From positions 53,901,283 through 53,965,282 of the forward strand of contig OX387182.1 in NCBI GenBank assembly GCA_947561395.2: DNA of 64,000 nucleotides. Reading direction: 5' to 3'. Position numbers and translations under genes: made by a program. The notes under the pieces were generated by a model. That model was not told the origin of the DNA, ran no database searches, and worked only from the letters and a program-made list of their open reading frames with translations. Of this stretch, positions 21,501 through 32,707 are shown in pieces. Position 1 is the first letter of the stretch; every line of letters starts with the position of its first letter. This stretch comes from Buxus sempervirens. Taxonomy: Eukaryota > Streptophyta > Magnoliopsida > Buxales > Buxaceae.

Positions 21501-23580
21501 TTAATCTTCTGCTGGTTGAGGCAAGAATTCCTTTCTTTGTTCAGCAATTTTCTTCATATTTAGGGCATCATGCTCAGCCCCTGGAAGAAGTGACGTTACT
21601 TGATCTGGGACTTGAATGACTGCCCAATCAATGAAAGGCATCTTTCTTTCTGCTTCTTCTTTTTCCTCATTCTCTGCCATTGCAAAGAATGCCCCGGCTC
21701 CTTCTGTAAAATCCTGTTGCTCTCGTGGCAGTGGCTCAGGCTCACCCGTGGCTTTGGGCAAAGAAGGTGGTTTGGAGGCATTGATTTGGGCCATGAAGGA
21801 TGCGACCCGGACTGGAGAGGAGTCAATGTCCTCAGCAATCTTGCCATTTCTTTTCCTTCCAGGAATGACACTGATCTGTTCCTCTACCTCTTCCTTGTCA
21901 AATTAGACCTTAACGGACGTCCCTATGGGTGCAATTAACTGCGAGGGATCAAAAGTCCTAGGTCCAGAAGAGATGGCCCCCACGAAATTGGAGGGGCCTG
22001 CCCCATTGTGTTGGGGTAGAGGATTCTGACCAATGTCAGTCCCAGAGGGAGAGGGAGCAACCGTGTTAAACTGCAGGGTCTTCTGATCGATCAAATCCTG
22101 GATGGCATGTTTTAAAGGCCAACACTTGTCTGTAGGGTGTCCTGGTGCACCCATATGGTAATCACAAGTGGTGGAGGGATCAAAATTCTTTCCCTTTGAA
22201 GCATTAGGATATGGTTCTTTCAGAGTAACATACCCTGCGTTTAACAGGGTTGGCAAAAGCTGGGATGGAGTCACTGGAAGAGGGGAAAAGACCCTGTTCC
22301 TTCTGGACGCCATCCAAGCGTCTCTCTCCTCTTTCGAAAAGACCTTCCCTTGGTAAGGTATTGCTTGCTGAGGAACATTGACATTGAGAGGGTTTTGATA
22401 GGTGGCTTGAGGTGGCTGGACTAGCCTTGTTGGAGGAGCAGAAATGTTGATTTGGAGGGGTTTCTTTGCAGATTGGAGCTGTACCATATTCACATCCCCT
22501 TCTTTCATTCCTCCATTCCTTCTTGCCCCATTCCCCTTTTGTCTGAGCAAAGGAGGTAGATGCATCTGATTGGCCGGTTGCGGCAGAGTAGTCGATGATT
22601 CTCCCTGATCTTACTCCATCTTCAATCCGATCGGCCACTTGCACTAAGGCGGCGAAACTGGTGGTAGTCTGACCCACCAGATGATTGTAAAATGGCTGCC
22701 CCAGTGTGCCGATAAAGGTGGAGGTCATTTCGGGCTCCATCATTGGTGGCCTTACTTGGGAGGCAGCTTCTCTCCACCTCTTGGCATACTGCCTAACTGT
22801 TTCTTCCCTTCCTTTGCTCATCTTCATCATATCGTACCGATCTGGCACGATGTCTGAGTTAAAGCGGTACTGAGCTAGGAAGGCATCGGCCAGATCTTTC
22901 CACCTCCCGATCTTGCCATGGTCTACAGTCGCAAACCACCTCAAGGCTGCCCCAGTCAAACTCCTTTGGAATAGTTGGATCAAAATGCTGTCATCCCGGC
23001 CAAATTGGCACAATGACCCACAGTAGAGCTTCAGATGGCTCATTGGGCAGCCAGTGCCGTCGTATTTGTCAAAATCTGGGCACTTAAACTTGGCTGGCAG
23101 GCATACGTCGGGGTAGAGGCAAAGATCATCAAAGTTTGTGCCTCCGAACGTGTTAACCCCCTTGACTTCCCTCAGTTCCTCCTGGAGTGATTCCAGCCTC
23201 TCGAAAAATTTCTTCTCCATTTCTATTCTCAGTCTTTCCTTCTCCTTCTCTTTCTCTTTCTCAGATTCAGACTCCTCTTCCCTGATCAAGATAGGCTCAA
23301 AGATAGGTTGGTGGAATTCGGATTGAGATGGAATGGGTTGTGCTGGTGGTGGAGGTTGGATAGGTTGAGCTGGTGGTGGTGCATTGTGGGAAGAAGAGGC
23401 TTGGTGAACCTGAGCCTGAGCTTGTGCCTGCTGCGCCTGCATTTGGGCTCGGGCTGCTTGGTTAGCCAGTAGATTCTCCAGTAGTTTGGTCATCCCAGCC
23501 ACTTGCTCCTGCAGTTGAGCAAAGGCTTCAGCAGACACATTAGATTGTTCTTCAATAGGATTCATGGTGGCAGATTTCAA
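21501..23580 (-). pseudogene. Tat/Ogre-type gag with one frameshift and one stop
   Basis: The ORF begins at the ATG at 23580; a second ATG at 23565 has the stronger context GCCACCATGA. The product has an N-terminal coiled coil and Q/A-rich segment, a proline-rich stretch, an acidic/basic helix (EKEKEKERLRIEMEKKF) and a classical retrotransposon gag core (CPDFDKYDGTGCP, LTGAALRWF, FLAQYRFN, ETVRQYAKRWREAASQV, TFIGTLGQPFYNHL). Near 22500-22565 the frame shifts. The second frame continues (VFSKEERDAWMASR) to a zinc-knuckle-like CDYHMGAPGHPTDKC and a TAA at 21903-21905, after which the same frame stays open to 21501 with an acidic segment. Gag packages element RNA; no protease follows. Confidence 0.85.
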
Positions 23581-23850
23581 TCTCTGAGAACGTCGAGGAG
23601 CAATGGTTGCAGTATGAACCGAAGACCTTTGTAAAAGAAAAAGACAAAAGAGAGAAATGTTAGTATCCCATCAAATCAATTTTACACACCTATGCATGCA
23701 TGCATGTAGGCTTAGTGAACATGAGTTTGGAATTTTCATTCATTTTTTGCTTCTCTTTTTTTTTTTTTTTTTTTTTTGGATTTTGGTTAAAATAACCTTA
23801 TTAAAAAGGAGGGTGATTGATACGAAAAAGATCAATCAAAAGAATTGTTG

Positions 23851-24500
23851 GAGTATTCTAGGGCACCCAACGTCCCACAGAAAGATGATGTGCCTACAGT
23901 AAAAGCCTGTAGACAAATCAAGACTTGGAATCACGCAAGCTTCCAAGGGCTTATGAATTGGTTGGTACGAAAAAGACTAACCAATATTGGAAATTCTAGG
24001 GCTTCCAACATATCCCACAAAAATGAGATGCCTAAGGTAAAAGTCCTTAGACAAATCCCAACTTGGAATTACGCAAGCTTCCAAGGGCTTACTAATTGGT
24101 TGGTACGAAAAAGACCCACCAATGCTGGAATATTCTAGGGCTTCCAACGTCCCACAAAAATGAGATGCCTAAGGTAAAAGTCCTTAGACAAATCCCAACT
24201 TGGAATTACGCAAGCTTCCAAGGGCTTACTAATTGGTTGGTACGAAAAAGACCCACCAATGCTGGAATATTCTAGGGCTTCCAACGTCCCACAAAAATGA
24301 GATGCCTAAGGTAAAAGTCCTTACACAAATCCCAACTTGGAATTACGCAAGCTTCCAAGGGCTTACTAATTGGTTGGTACGAAAAAGACCCACCAATGCT
24401 GGAATATTCTAGGGCTTCCAACGTCCCACAAAAATGAGATGCCTAAGGTAAAAGTCCTTAGACAAAACCCAACTTGGAATTACACAAGCTTCCAAGGGCT
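23851..24500 (-). repeat. 137-bp tandem repeat in the 5' leader of element B
   Basis: The word CCCACAAAAATGAGATGCC recurs at 24014, 24151, 24288 and 24425, exactly 137 bp apart, with a diverged first unit at 23874. Units contain TTGGTTGGTACGAAAAAGAC and CAAGCTTCCAAGGGCTTA. The array lies between the primer site and gag, and its small ORFs are by-products of the repeat. Confidence 0.92.
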
Positions 24501-24639
24501 TATGCTTTGGAATTAAGGCTTCCACAGCCTCTTGAAATTATGCAGGCTTTCAAGGGCCTATGAGTTGGTTGGTACGAAAAAGACCGACCAAAGTTGGAAT
24601 TGAGGCTTCCACAACCTCCTGAAATTACGTAGGCTTTCA

Positions 24640-24990
24640 GGGGCCTATGATTTTCTAAATTCAGGCTTTAGAAGGCCTATGAAGATTTTGAAAAATTCTG
24701 GAATTTCAGGCTTCCAGGAGTCCTATGAGTTTCTAAATTCAGGCTTTAGAAGGCCTATGAAGATTTTGAAAAATTCTGGAATTTCAGGCTTCCAGGAGTC
24801 CTATGAGTTTCTAAATTCAGGCTTTAGAAGGCCTATGAAGATTTTGAAAAATTCTGGAATTTCAGGCTTCCAGGGTCCTATGAGTTTCTAAATTAAGGCT
24901 TTAGAAGGCCTATGAGATTTTGAAAAAAATCTGGAATTTCAGGCTTCCAGGGTCCTATGAGTTGATTTTCTGAAATTCCAAGGCTTTCAG
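24640..24990 (-). repeat. 77-78-bp tandem repeat in the 5' leader of element B
   Basis: AGGCTTTAGAAGGCCTATGA recurs at 24663, 24741, 24819 and 24896 (spacing 78, 78, 77). Because 78 is divisible by 3, an artificial repetitive ORF appears on the plus strand at 24679-24891. Individual words (AGGCTT, GGCCTATGA, TTCCA) are shared with the 137-bp units, so both arrays may have a common origin. Confidence 0.9.
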
Positions 24991-24999
24991 ATGCCTAAA

Positions 25000-27371
25000 A
25001 TATTTTTTATTTCCCTTTAGGTGTTTTGAGTTAAAAAGAGACTCAATTTGCCTTTAAGGTGGTGATTTATTTGAAATTTTCTTTCATTGGATCTTTAAAC
25101 GATCACTTGCTTGGAATTCAAAGGTTTCCAAGTGACCCAATGAGTTGAAATCTTAAAAGTTTAAATACTTTATGATTAAAGATTTCTTATTTTTGGTTGG
25201 AATTTGCTCCATTTTAAAAGAGTTGAGCTCCTTTTCCTTTTACTCTTGGTTTAGATCCCACTTTAGGCTTAAAACATGCTTTGGAAGCTTATTGTGATTT
25301 CCAAGTTTAATTCTTGAGGTTGAAGTATGATTAGGTTGGTTATTTGAACCAATTTTCTTTTAATCATTTACTTCAATTAAGATGGGTTAGGTGTTCAAAT
25401 TAGGTAAAAAGAGCCTAACATGAGCTTAAACCCCAAAATTTAGTGCTTGACCTGATTTTTGGTTTGAGCCAACTTTTATTTCATCATTTTCACCTTCGAG
25501 TTGGATTAATTTGCTCAATTTAGGTGAATATGTTCAAAATGACCTTAATCTCTCTATCTGGGTGGATTTGGAATGGTTTAAATGCCATTTATCTTATTTG
25601 GAGTCACTGCACACTCGCTTATATAACTTAGGGATGAAAGGACCCAGAAATGTTTAATTAGCATGGCCAGAATGGGATTTCGGCTTAAAACCGCACACTC
25701 AGGACGGTTTGGCTCAAACCGTATGATACATGCGGTTGCAGCGAAAATGCAGACAACCGCATACTCAGGACGGTTTCAAGCCGAAAATGAGATTTTCGAT
25801 TTGTTTCTTTTTCCAATTGGTTTTATTAGCTTAGTTAAATGCCCAAACACCTTGTTCACCATTGGGTGGCTTCCAGACTGCCCCAAATTGGGCATTTGAC
25901 ACATCAAACGGCTTGAAAAGATGCATGTATTCAATGTGACTTGTATAATTGATAAAAAAAATACAAAACATATGTACAGAAAAAAGCCTTCTCATGCCTT
26001 TAACAGAAGCCAAGAAAAGAAATACAAATTTGCCTCCAAGGGCCAGAAATGATTACAACTTCGCCTTCTTAGGCTTGAAAACCAAGATGAAATTCTTAAA
26101 CTAAAATCAGAAAAAGGAAGCCTTCTGTAGCAGCATCTCTTGGATGTCATTTTCCTTCCATCTTCCTGCAAAAACAGGATTAGTAGCATTCATACAAAGG
26201 AGGGCATATGTTCCCACCAAAATTGGACACCCAATGCATGGAATTTTGACTTTGGGTTGCCTCCTATGGGCATTTGGGTAGAATGACACCTAAGAAGAGT
26301 GAAAACTCTCTTTAAGGGCTACACCAATCCTAGGATAACAGAAACTTTCTGGGAAAAACAAAATCCCAACAAATGGACATCATGACCATTACTTTACATG
26401 GTATGAAGGCAATCATAAAAACTGAAATTGAAATTACCTTGTTGCCTCATGTTTACCTTCAAAATGGTATCTATATCATACCTTGGATCACCTAAGCCAT
26501 GCAAAACGGCCTTCCCTCTTTACAAACCCTTTTCCCATCGCATTTGGTTTACTTTAGCCAAAAAGTGTTTCTCCACCTTCAAGCGTAGGGGTTTTGGGTT
26601 TTGGCTTATTGGCAACTTAGAGCTCAAGCCTAGTGTATGACCAGAATTCTAGATCCACCATGTCATCACATCATTGGCTCAAAGTCTCTAAGGTGAATGT
26701 TTTCACTTTCGCTTTCCGAAGTAACGACCTCGGTGCGCCAAGCTACACACATTCTTGTTCAACTTCCTATAGGTGATAGGTAGGCTGTGTAAAAAATAAA
26801 AAAGTGCTCATGTGCATTTGAAAAAGTGGGTCACATTTATCACAACGTCCCACCCTTGCCACTCTTTTTTCGTAGCCATGCAAGCACAATCCAAAAGCCA
26901 CCAAGGCATGATATAGAAATCAGATTTGTAGCAAACAAACATGAGAACCTCCAGTTAATAAAAAGAGAGCCTAGCATGCTCCATCTAGACATGCATTCAC
27001 ACAACCATACAAACATGAAAGCATGTTATCATGTTATACAAAAATAGCATTCAATTATGGTGAGCATGCTTAACATATTCAAAACATCTCTCAAAAAATT
27101 CAGATCTCATGCTCATGACATTTAATCACAAATCAAAGCATGCTATCATAACAACATAATGATCTAGCATAGTAAAACTAATTATGCCTTCCTAAGCATG
27201 GTTCTAAACACAACCAAGCATACATCACATATCCTATTCTCATGGGTCTCATATGCCCTAAAACAGAAGCACACAAATCAAATATGCTTATTACAAACAA
27301 ACAAAAAGCAAACAATCAATAAAATCAATCAAGGCATGATCAAGCAATCAAAACATGGCTCAATTCCACTA
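25000..27371 (-). other. Remaining 5' leader of element B
   Basis: No supported ORF. About 25685-25785 contains AACCGCATACTCAGGACGGTT-like inverted words, also found in U3 of LTR B (17898-17950, 29418-29515), suggesting internal acquisition of a U3 motif. The rest is A/T-rich and without recognisable features. Confidence 0.55.
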
Positions 27372-27390
27372 GTCCCCAGCAGAGTCGCCA
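27372..27390 (-). other. Primer-binding site of element B
   Basis: Two bases inside the 5' LTR the minus strand reads TGGCGACTCTGCTGGGGAC, beginning with the TGG expected opposite a tRNA CCA end. I do not assign the tRNA. The first ten bases recur inside the U5 of several LTRs in this window. Confidence 0.8.
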
Positions 27391-29208
27391 GTTGTGAGAC
27401 ATGGATTCGTCATCTCGGATGACTTCCAATTATCGTCACGCGGGGATCGATAAAAGTATAGAGTCACCACCATCCAAGTTAAGGTGTGAATGGACACCAA
27501 AAGGTTCACAGATGTCAAATAGAGCCAAAGTAGCTCTAATACAAGGAAAATCCAGAGATTGGGTACGGGGAATTATTTATGAGCGGGGGAAGGTGTTAGG
27601 CACCCCCACTCATCCGTCTAAGACGGTTACCATATGCTTGCTCATACTATGAATTGTTTTTCTAACAAAATGGGCAAAAGGGTGCTCACAACAAGCACCA
27701 TGTATGTGATCATTCCACATGAGAAGTCTAATGAACTTAGACTCTCTTTGTGGATTCATCACTTCTAGAACTTCATGATTGAAGGAAAATCAAAGTAAAA
27801 TTGAAGAAAATCAAGCCAAGGCAAATCTGGAGAAATTCGGTCAAAAGAGCTTGAAAGCTTTGATAAACCATAACTCATTCAATTTAAATCCAAATCAAAT
27901 GAAACCAAAGCCATTTGAAAACTGGTATATAGTAGAATATACAGTAGAAAATTCAGCTCGATCCGATTCAAAACTAGAGAGAAATCCACATCTGAAATCT
28001 GCTGTTATAACTCAGAAAAAGCGATAAGTCATTTTCAAAGCTCTATTCGTGGAGTTTGGCTCAATAAAAATCCATGAAAATTGGTATGGAGGAAGTATGT
28101 AGTGCCATCTTTCCAAAGAAAAAGACCTCACACCAATCTCTATCCGGATGTGACTTGTGTGCTCTCTTGAACAGGCCTAGAAGACCACAGATGAGCTCTG
28201 GACTATGCCAGCGAGCACTTCTGAGTCAACTGAGCACCCAAGACACAAAACAGATTGAAATCTGCTGAAACCAGTTGGAAATGAAAATAGACTTCTCAAA
28301 GAAAACTCAGAAACTGGAATCATAGGAAACGGATTAAAACTGAGCAAATAATGCACCATCAAAGCGGCAAGTTCAGCAATCTGGGCTGAACTGTCTTACA
28401 AACTTTGAAGAGATGGTGTCAAAAATTGGCTACATGAAAGTGAGTGAAAATTTCCAGATATTAAATAGACACATCCATCTATCACATGTCTTTGGAATCA
28501 CTCAAAAATTCATCCGGAGGATGAAGTTATGAGTCTTCCAAGACATGCCACAGATCTGCCCTGTTTTGAAGATTTTTGGATAGAAAAACCAAAATCATTG
28601 CATGTGTGCAAGTGAATTCGACCAAAACTCTTAAAAATCAACAAAAACCATCTCATGAAGTTCTAAATTTCATTCTGAGGCCTGGGATCTCAGATTTTCC
28701 ATATTGAACATGGAAAGTCCAAGATCTAGCCTATTTGATGTAAAAAGTGAAAAGTGTGTGAAGAGGTGTGGAAAATCACATTTCTAAGAGAAGATTGGGA
28801 TCCATTGCTATTGAGAGCATGGATCCCTGCATCCTCTCCATATGCAAATCAAAATCACATCAAGCACAAAATTATCATAAGATCAACATGCCATTCAAAG
28901 TAGGTTCTAAGCCTAGAGGGTCCATTCCAACATCTTTTTCCCCAGGCTCTCTCTTCACGTTTTACGGCTAGAGAGGATTCCCAGGTACTTTGGATATAGT
29001 TTGGGGCTACAAGCAATCACCAAGGCCTTACACTACAGAAAGGTAGAAGGAGAGATTGCTGGAAAAGTAAAGAGGAAGCTAGAAAGCCAAATGGAGCTTT
29101 ACCTTTGGTAGCTTGAACAGTTGAGGCATCAATCCAGCAGAGTTTTCCCTCTTCTTCCAGAGCCTCCAAGCTTCAAATTCTCAGCCATTTGCAAGAGGAG
29201 GACCTCTC

Positions 29209-29216
29209 TATTTATA
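29209..29216 (-). promoter_or_regulatory. TATA box of the element B 5' LTR
   Basis: Minus strand CCTATAAATAGAGAGG. The same box occurs in the left LTR at about 17687-17694. It is likely to drive the genomic transcript leftwards. Confidence 0.7.
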
Positions 29217-29417
29217 GGCCAAGCCAAGGGTAGAAGAGTCCCAAGGGTAGGCCTAAAAGGCCTTCTAGATTATTCCAATTCTACTCCAAGGCATGAATTG
29301 GTGTAATTCAGCAAGTTTCGGAGGGTGAAATGGGGAGTTTAGGTCCTTGAGAGAGAGGTAATATGCGTAAATAAGGCTCAGAGATCGAGCCATTTCGCAA
29401 AGCCTCGAAACAGCCAA

Positions 29418-29660
29418 AACCGTATACTCAGTGCGGTTTCTACACAACCGTCCTATATGTGCGGTTTCTATGCAAATTCATCTCAACCGCACATACAGGA
29501 CGGTTCAAGTCAGTTACGCTCGCTATGATTGCTGTCGACGTGTCTCAACGGCCGAAGCTTCCAGAAGCCACGTGGCAGCTCACGCAACAAGCATGAACAT
29601 CAACCGTGCTGTGTATGCGGTTGCAACCGTACATGCAGTGCGGTTCAGACCAAATTCTCA
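29418..29660 (-). repeat. U3 inverted-word cluster of LTR B
   Basis: Repeated words of the form ACCGTATACTCAGTGCGGTT, AACCGTCCTATATGTGCGGTT-like and AACCGCACATACAGGACGGTT, each with complementary ends, lie upstream of the TATA box. Confidence 0.65.
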
Positions 29661-29727
29661 AAAATCGCACATATACCACGGTCAGCACACTTTTGGTTGG
29701 TTTTGAGCCTTAGCTGCACAGGCCAGG

Positions 29728-29809
29728 CTTATTTACATGTAATATCGTTTAAGTAAATGTCCTCGTATTTTTTAATCTCCATTTACTTAAGATATTACAT
29801 GTAAATAAG
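29728..29809. repeat. Hairpin in the 5' LTR of element B (long loop)
   Basis: Same arms as 15779-15860 and 18144-18210. This copy retains the 15-bp loop segment missing from the left LTR. Confidence 0.8.
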
Positions 29810-30311
29810 CAAACACCCCCCCCATTTGAATCCATTAAAAATATTTCCAGACCCAAATTCCAAGTTAATAAAAAGTCAACTTTCCAGTTCCAGGCTAAAT
29901 TTCAGTTTTTCAGGTCCGATAAAAAGATTCAACATGTTGATACGAAGGTATTTGTCAAGATTAAAAATCTCAAAAAATTCATTTATGCAATAACATTGCT
30001 AAAAACCTAATTACCGGGAAAAATTATCTTCAAATCTTGCTTTAAAAAATATTTCATTTTCTGGGGTCAAAAGTCAACAAAATTCAACCCGAAAAAGTTT
30101 GACTTTGCATAAAAGATTGAATTCGGGCCTTTTCCTTTGCGGCTTTGGATTCAAACGGTTTAAGGATCTCAAACCCAATGCTAAGAATTGAAAATTCAAT
30201 AAAATATTTCTCTCCTTCAAGATTTATTAAAAATCGTGCAATTTTTGGGTGTCTACACCTGTGCAAACAAGGGTCAATGCCATGCAGAAACTGTGCAGAG
30301 AAGCTTTTTTT

Positions 30312-30496
30312 TGTATCCGACATTATATGTCGGATACAAGCATTTTTCTTTGTATCCGACATTATATGTAGGATACAAGCATTTTTCTTTGTATCCGACA
30401 TTATATGTCAGATACAAGCCTTTTGCTTTGTATCCGACATTATATGTCAGATACAAAGGATTTTGCTTGTATCCGACCTAAGTTGTCGGATACAAG
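30312..30496 (+). repeat. Array of five palindromes in U3 of LTR C
   Basis: Five copies of TCCGACATTATATGTCGGA-type palindromes spaced about 42 bp apart, separated by CAAGCATTTTTCTTTG-like linkers. The first and last are perfect or nearly so (last: TCCGACCTAAGTTGTCGGA); the middle ones carry single changes in one arm. The TATA box is about 165 bp downstream. Confidence 0.9.
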
Positions 30497-30659
30497 GTTT
30501 TTGCTTAAAATTATGGTTTTCCGAAAGTTTTCACTTTTTACTGTCTTATCCCTTGTTTAAGAACTGGAAATCTCGGAAATAACCTTAGGGTTAAGTAAGA
30601 GAATGCTAGACACTTCTTTGTATCTACCATTAGGGTTCCTCCTAACCCTAGCCTTTGCC

Positions 30660-30667
30660 TATAAATA
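30660..30667 (+). promoter_or_regulatory. TATA box of LTR C
   Basis: TATAAATA followed by GGAGGCCTCTCC, the same layout as in LTR A and B. Confidence 0.65.
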
Positions 30668-32707
30668 GGAGGCCTCTCCTCAAGCAAATGGCCAAGAGTT
30701 TGAGATCCAGAAGTTGGAGATTGAAGAACTCCAAGTGAAGAAGGGAACTGCTGCCGCAATGCTCCCAGAAACCCAGGTAAGCTTGGAACTTCTTTATTTT
30801 TCTGTTTTACATTCTAGGGTTAGATCTTTCTTCTACCTTTCTATAGAATAATGGCCTACTCTTTGTGCTTGAAACCCCTTTCCCTACTCAAAGTACCTCG
30901 AGACTCCCTCTAGCCATAAAACGTGAGAAGGATCTAGGGGAAACGAGACTGAGAATTGATCCTTAGTCATAGAACCCTCTTAAAAGGCCTATTGTTGTGT
31001 GAAAACTCATTTCATACTCAAAGTACCCCAAGACTATCTCGAAACCGTAAAAACGGGGAGAGAGAACTAAGGGAAACGAGAATGGAATGGAACCCTAGTT
31101 TTGTATAACCCCTTTTGATTAATGTACTTTGAATGCTATATGTTGTTTAGAAAGATGATTTTTACACATGCACACATAGCACTCGTTTTGTCGGAATCGG
31201 CTTGTATTTTGGATCTATCGTATTCATTGTGATAGATCTGAAATAAATAGCCCCAAGCATTTCTGGGATATTTCTTTATAATTTTCAAGCAAGTTTATCT
31301 TTGAGTATTGAAGACCTCATGGTCTAATCTCTCGGTTTTGGGCTTTTTTTGCTCCATTTTAGGGTTTTTGGCATATTCTCTCCAATAGAAGAGAATGGTG
31401 AGCCAAATCCGTGCCCTATTTCCTCCTGGAGGTTTTTCAATACTTTTTAAATGATTTTGATTTAGATTGCACGGATTACACACACTTGATCACTGTTTTG
31501 GGTTGATTTTACTTAAAAATGGCAAAACTGGACAGCATCTGTACCCTAACTTCGGATGCTCATAACTTCATCGTCCGGATGAATTTTGGAGTTATTCCAA
31601 AGACATGTGAAAGGTGAGACTGTCTAGTTCATGTCTGTAAAATTTTAGGCATTTTTATGGAGTAGATTTTTACACCTTTCAATCGAAGTTGGCAGGTCAG
31701 TTCAGGCCAGATTGCTGAACCTGTCACTTCGAATGAACACCATCTGCTCGATTTAAGTCCGATTTGAGTGATTTTGGTTTTGTGTTTTCCTTTGGGAGTC
31801 TACTTTCAAATACAATTGGTTTCACAATTTTTTGATTTCATTTGTGTCTTGTGTAGCTGATTTACTCAGAACTGCCCTATAGCACAATTCTGTGCTGATC
31901 TGTGATCCTCTGGGCATGTTCATGAGGTCACACAAGTCACATCCGAATGGAGTTTGGTGTGAGGCCTATTTCATTTGAAATATGGCACTTCATAATTCTT
32001 TCATGCAAATTTTCATGGATTTATATGGAGCCAATCTCCCGAAATGAATTTCCAAAGTTGCCCACTTGTTACTTTTATCGGTTTACAACAGTAGATTTCA
32101 AATGAGCATAACTCTTAAGATTTTAACTGGATTTAATTGAAAATTGTCATGAGTCTTCTATTTATCATAATCTTTCAAATGGATTTGGTTTGATTCAATT
32201 TGAATTTGATTTGAATGATTTATGGTCAAATGGCTCCATCTTTTACCAAATTTTCCGGATTTGTCTTAACTTGGTTGTGTTCAAGTTTTGCTTTGATTTC
32301 TGTTTTTGAATGGAGATATCTCAGAAGTGATACTTCCATAAAAGAAACTCTAAGATTCATTGGACTTCTCATATGGGGGGATCATACATATATTTAATCT
32401 TTTTCAAGCCTTTTTGATTATTTTAGCAAGCTTTCTTTATTTTGAGCATGAACAATACTTGGCAACCACCTTGTGTGGGTGAATGGAGGTGCCTAACACC
32501 TTCCCCCGTTCATAATCTAATCCCCTTACCCATCTCTGGATTTTATTTTCAAGTAGAGTTCTTTTTACTCTAAATTTGCCTTTTTGCTTATTTTGATGAT
32601 TTTGGTATCCATTCACACCTAAAAAGAATGGTGGCGACTCTCCCATTTTTTAGAATCCCATGTGATGACCGGAAAATCAATGGAATGATTTTTCTCCATG
32701 TCTCACA

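Larger units (their letters stand above)
15871..30257 (-). mobile_element. Non-autonomous gag-only Tat/Ogre-like element B, 14.4 kb
   Basis: Two LTRs with TG...CA ends (15871-18657 and 27393-30257) bracket an 8.7-kb interior with primer site, tandem-repeat leader, gag and polypurine tract in minus-strand order. The flanks TCTGT (15866-15870) and CCTGT (30258-30262) are a TSD with one mismatch. Coding is limited to a Tat-type gag plus a short extension; there is no recognisable protease, RT, RNase H or integrase in the interior. This matches the plant TR-GAG class of elements, which depend on enzymes from relatives. LTR divergence is low: roughly a dozen visible substitutions plus two indels. 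Confidence 0.88.
27393..30257 (-). repeat. 5' LTR of element B (2865 bp)
   Basis: TGTGAGACATGG...GTGTCTACA in plus-strand text, paired with 15871-18657. On the minus strand a TATA box (29209-29216) lies downstream of a U3 cluster of AACCGC.../...GCGGTT inverted words (29418-29660) and the hairpin at 29728-29809. Confidence 0.9.
30258..32707 (+). repeat. Solo LTR C, piece 3 (promoter to 3' end)
   Basis: This completes LTR C after the element B insertion. It holds a five-unit palindrome array (30312-30496), a TATA box (30660-30667), the conserved leader block around 30895-30935 and 31020-31075, and the end CATGTCTCACA at 32707. What follows is FMO-related host sequence, not a primer site, and what precedes 5233 is not a PPT, so LTR C is a solo LTR. 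Joined length is about 3.0 kb. Confidence 0.82.

Noticed and set aside
24679..24891. 70-codon repetitive protein
   Set aside because: In-frame by-product of the 78-bp tandem repeat on the antisense strand of element B.
23851..24990. Regular direct repeats resembling a CRISPR array
   Set aside because: Repeats are 137 and 78 bp tandem units without unique spacers, inside a plant retrotransposon leader.
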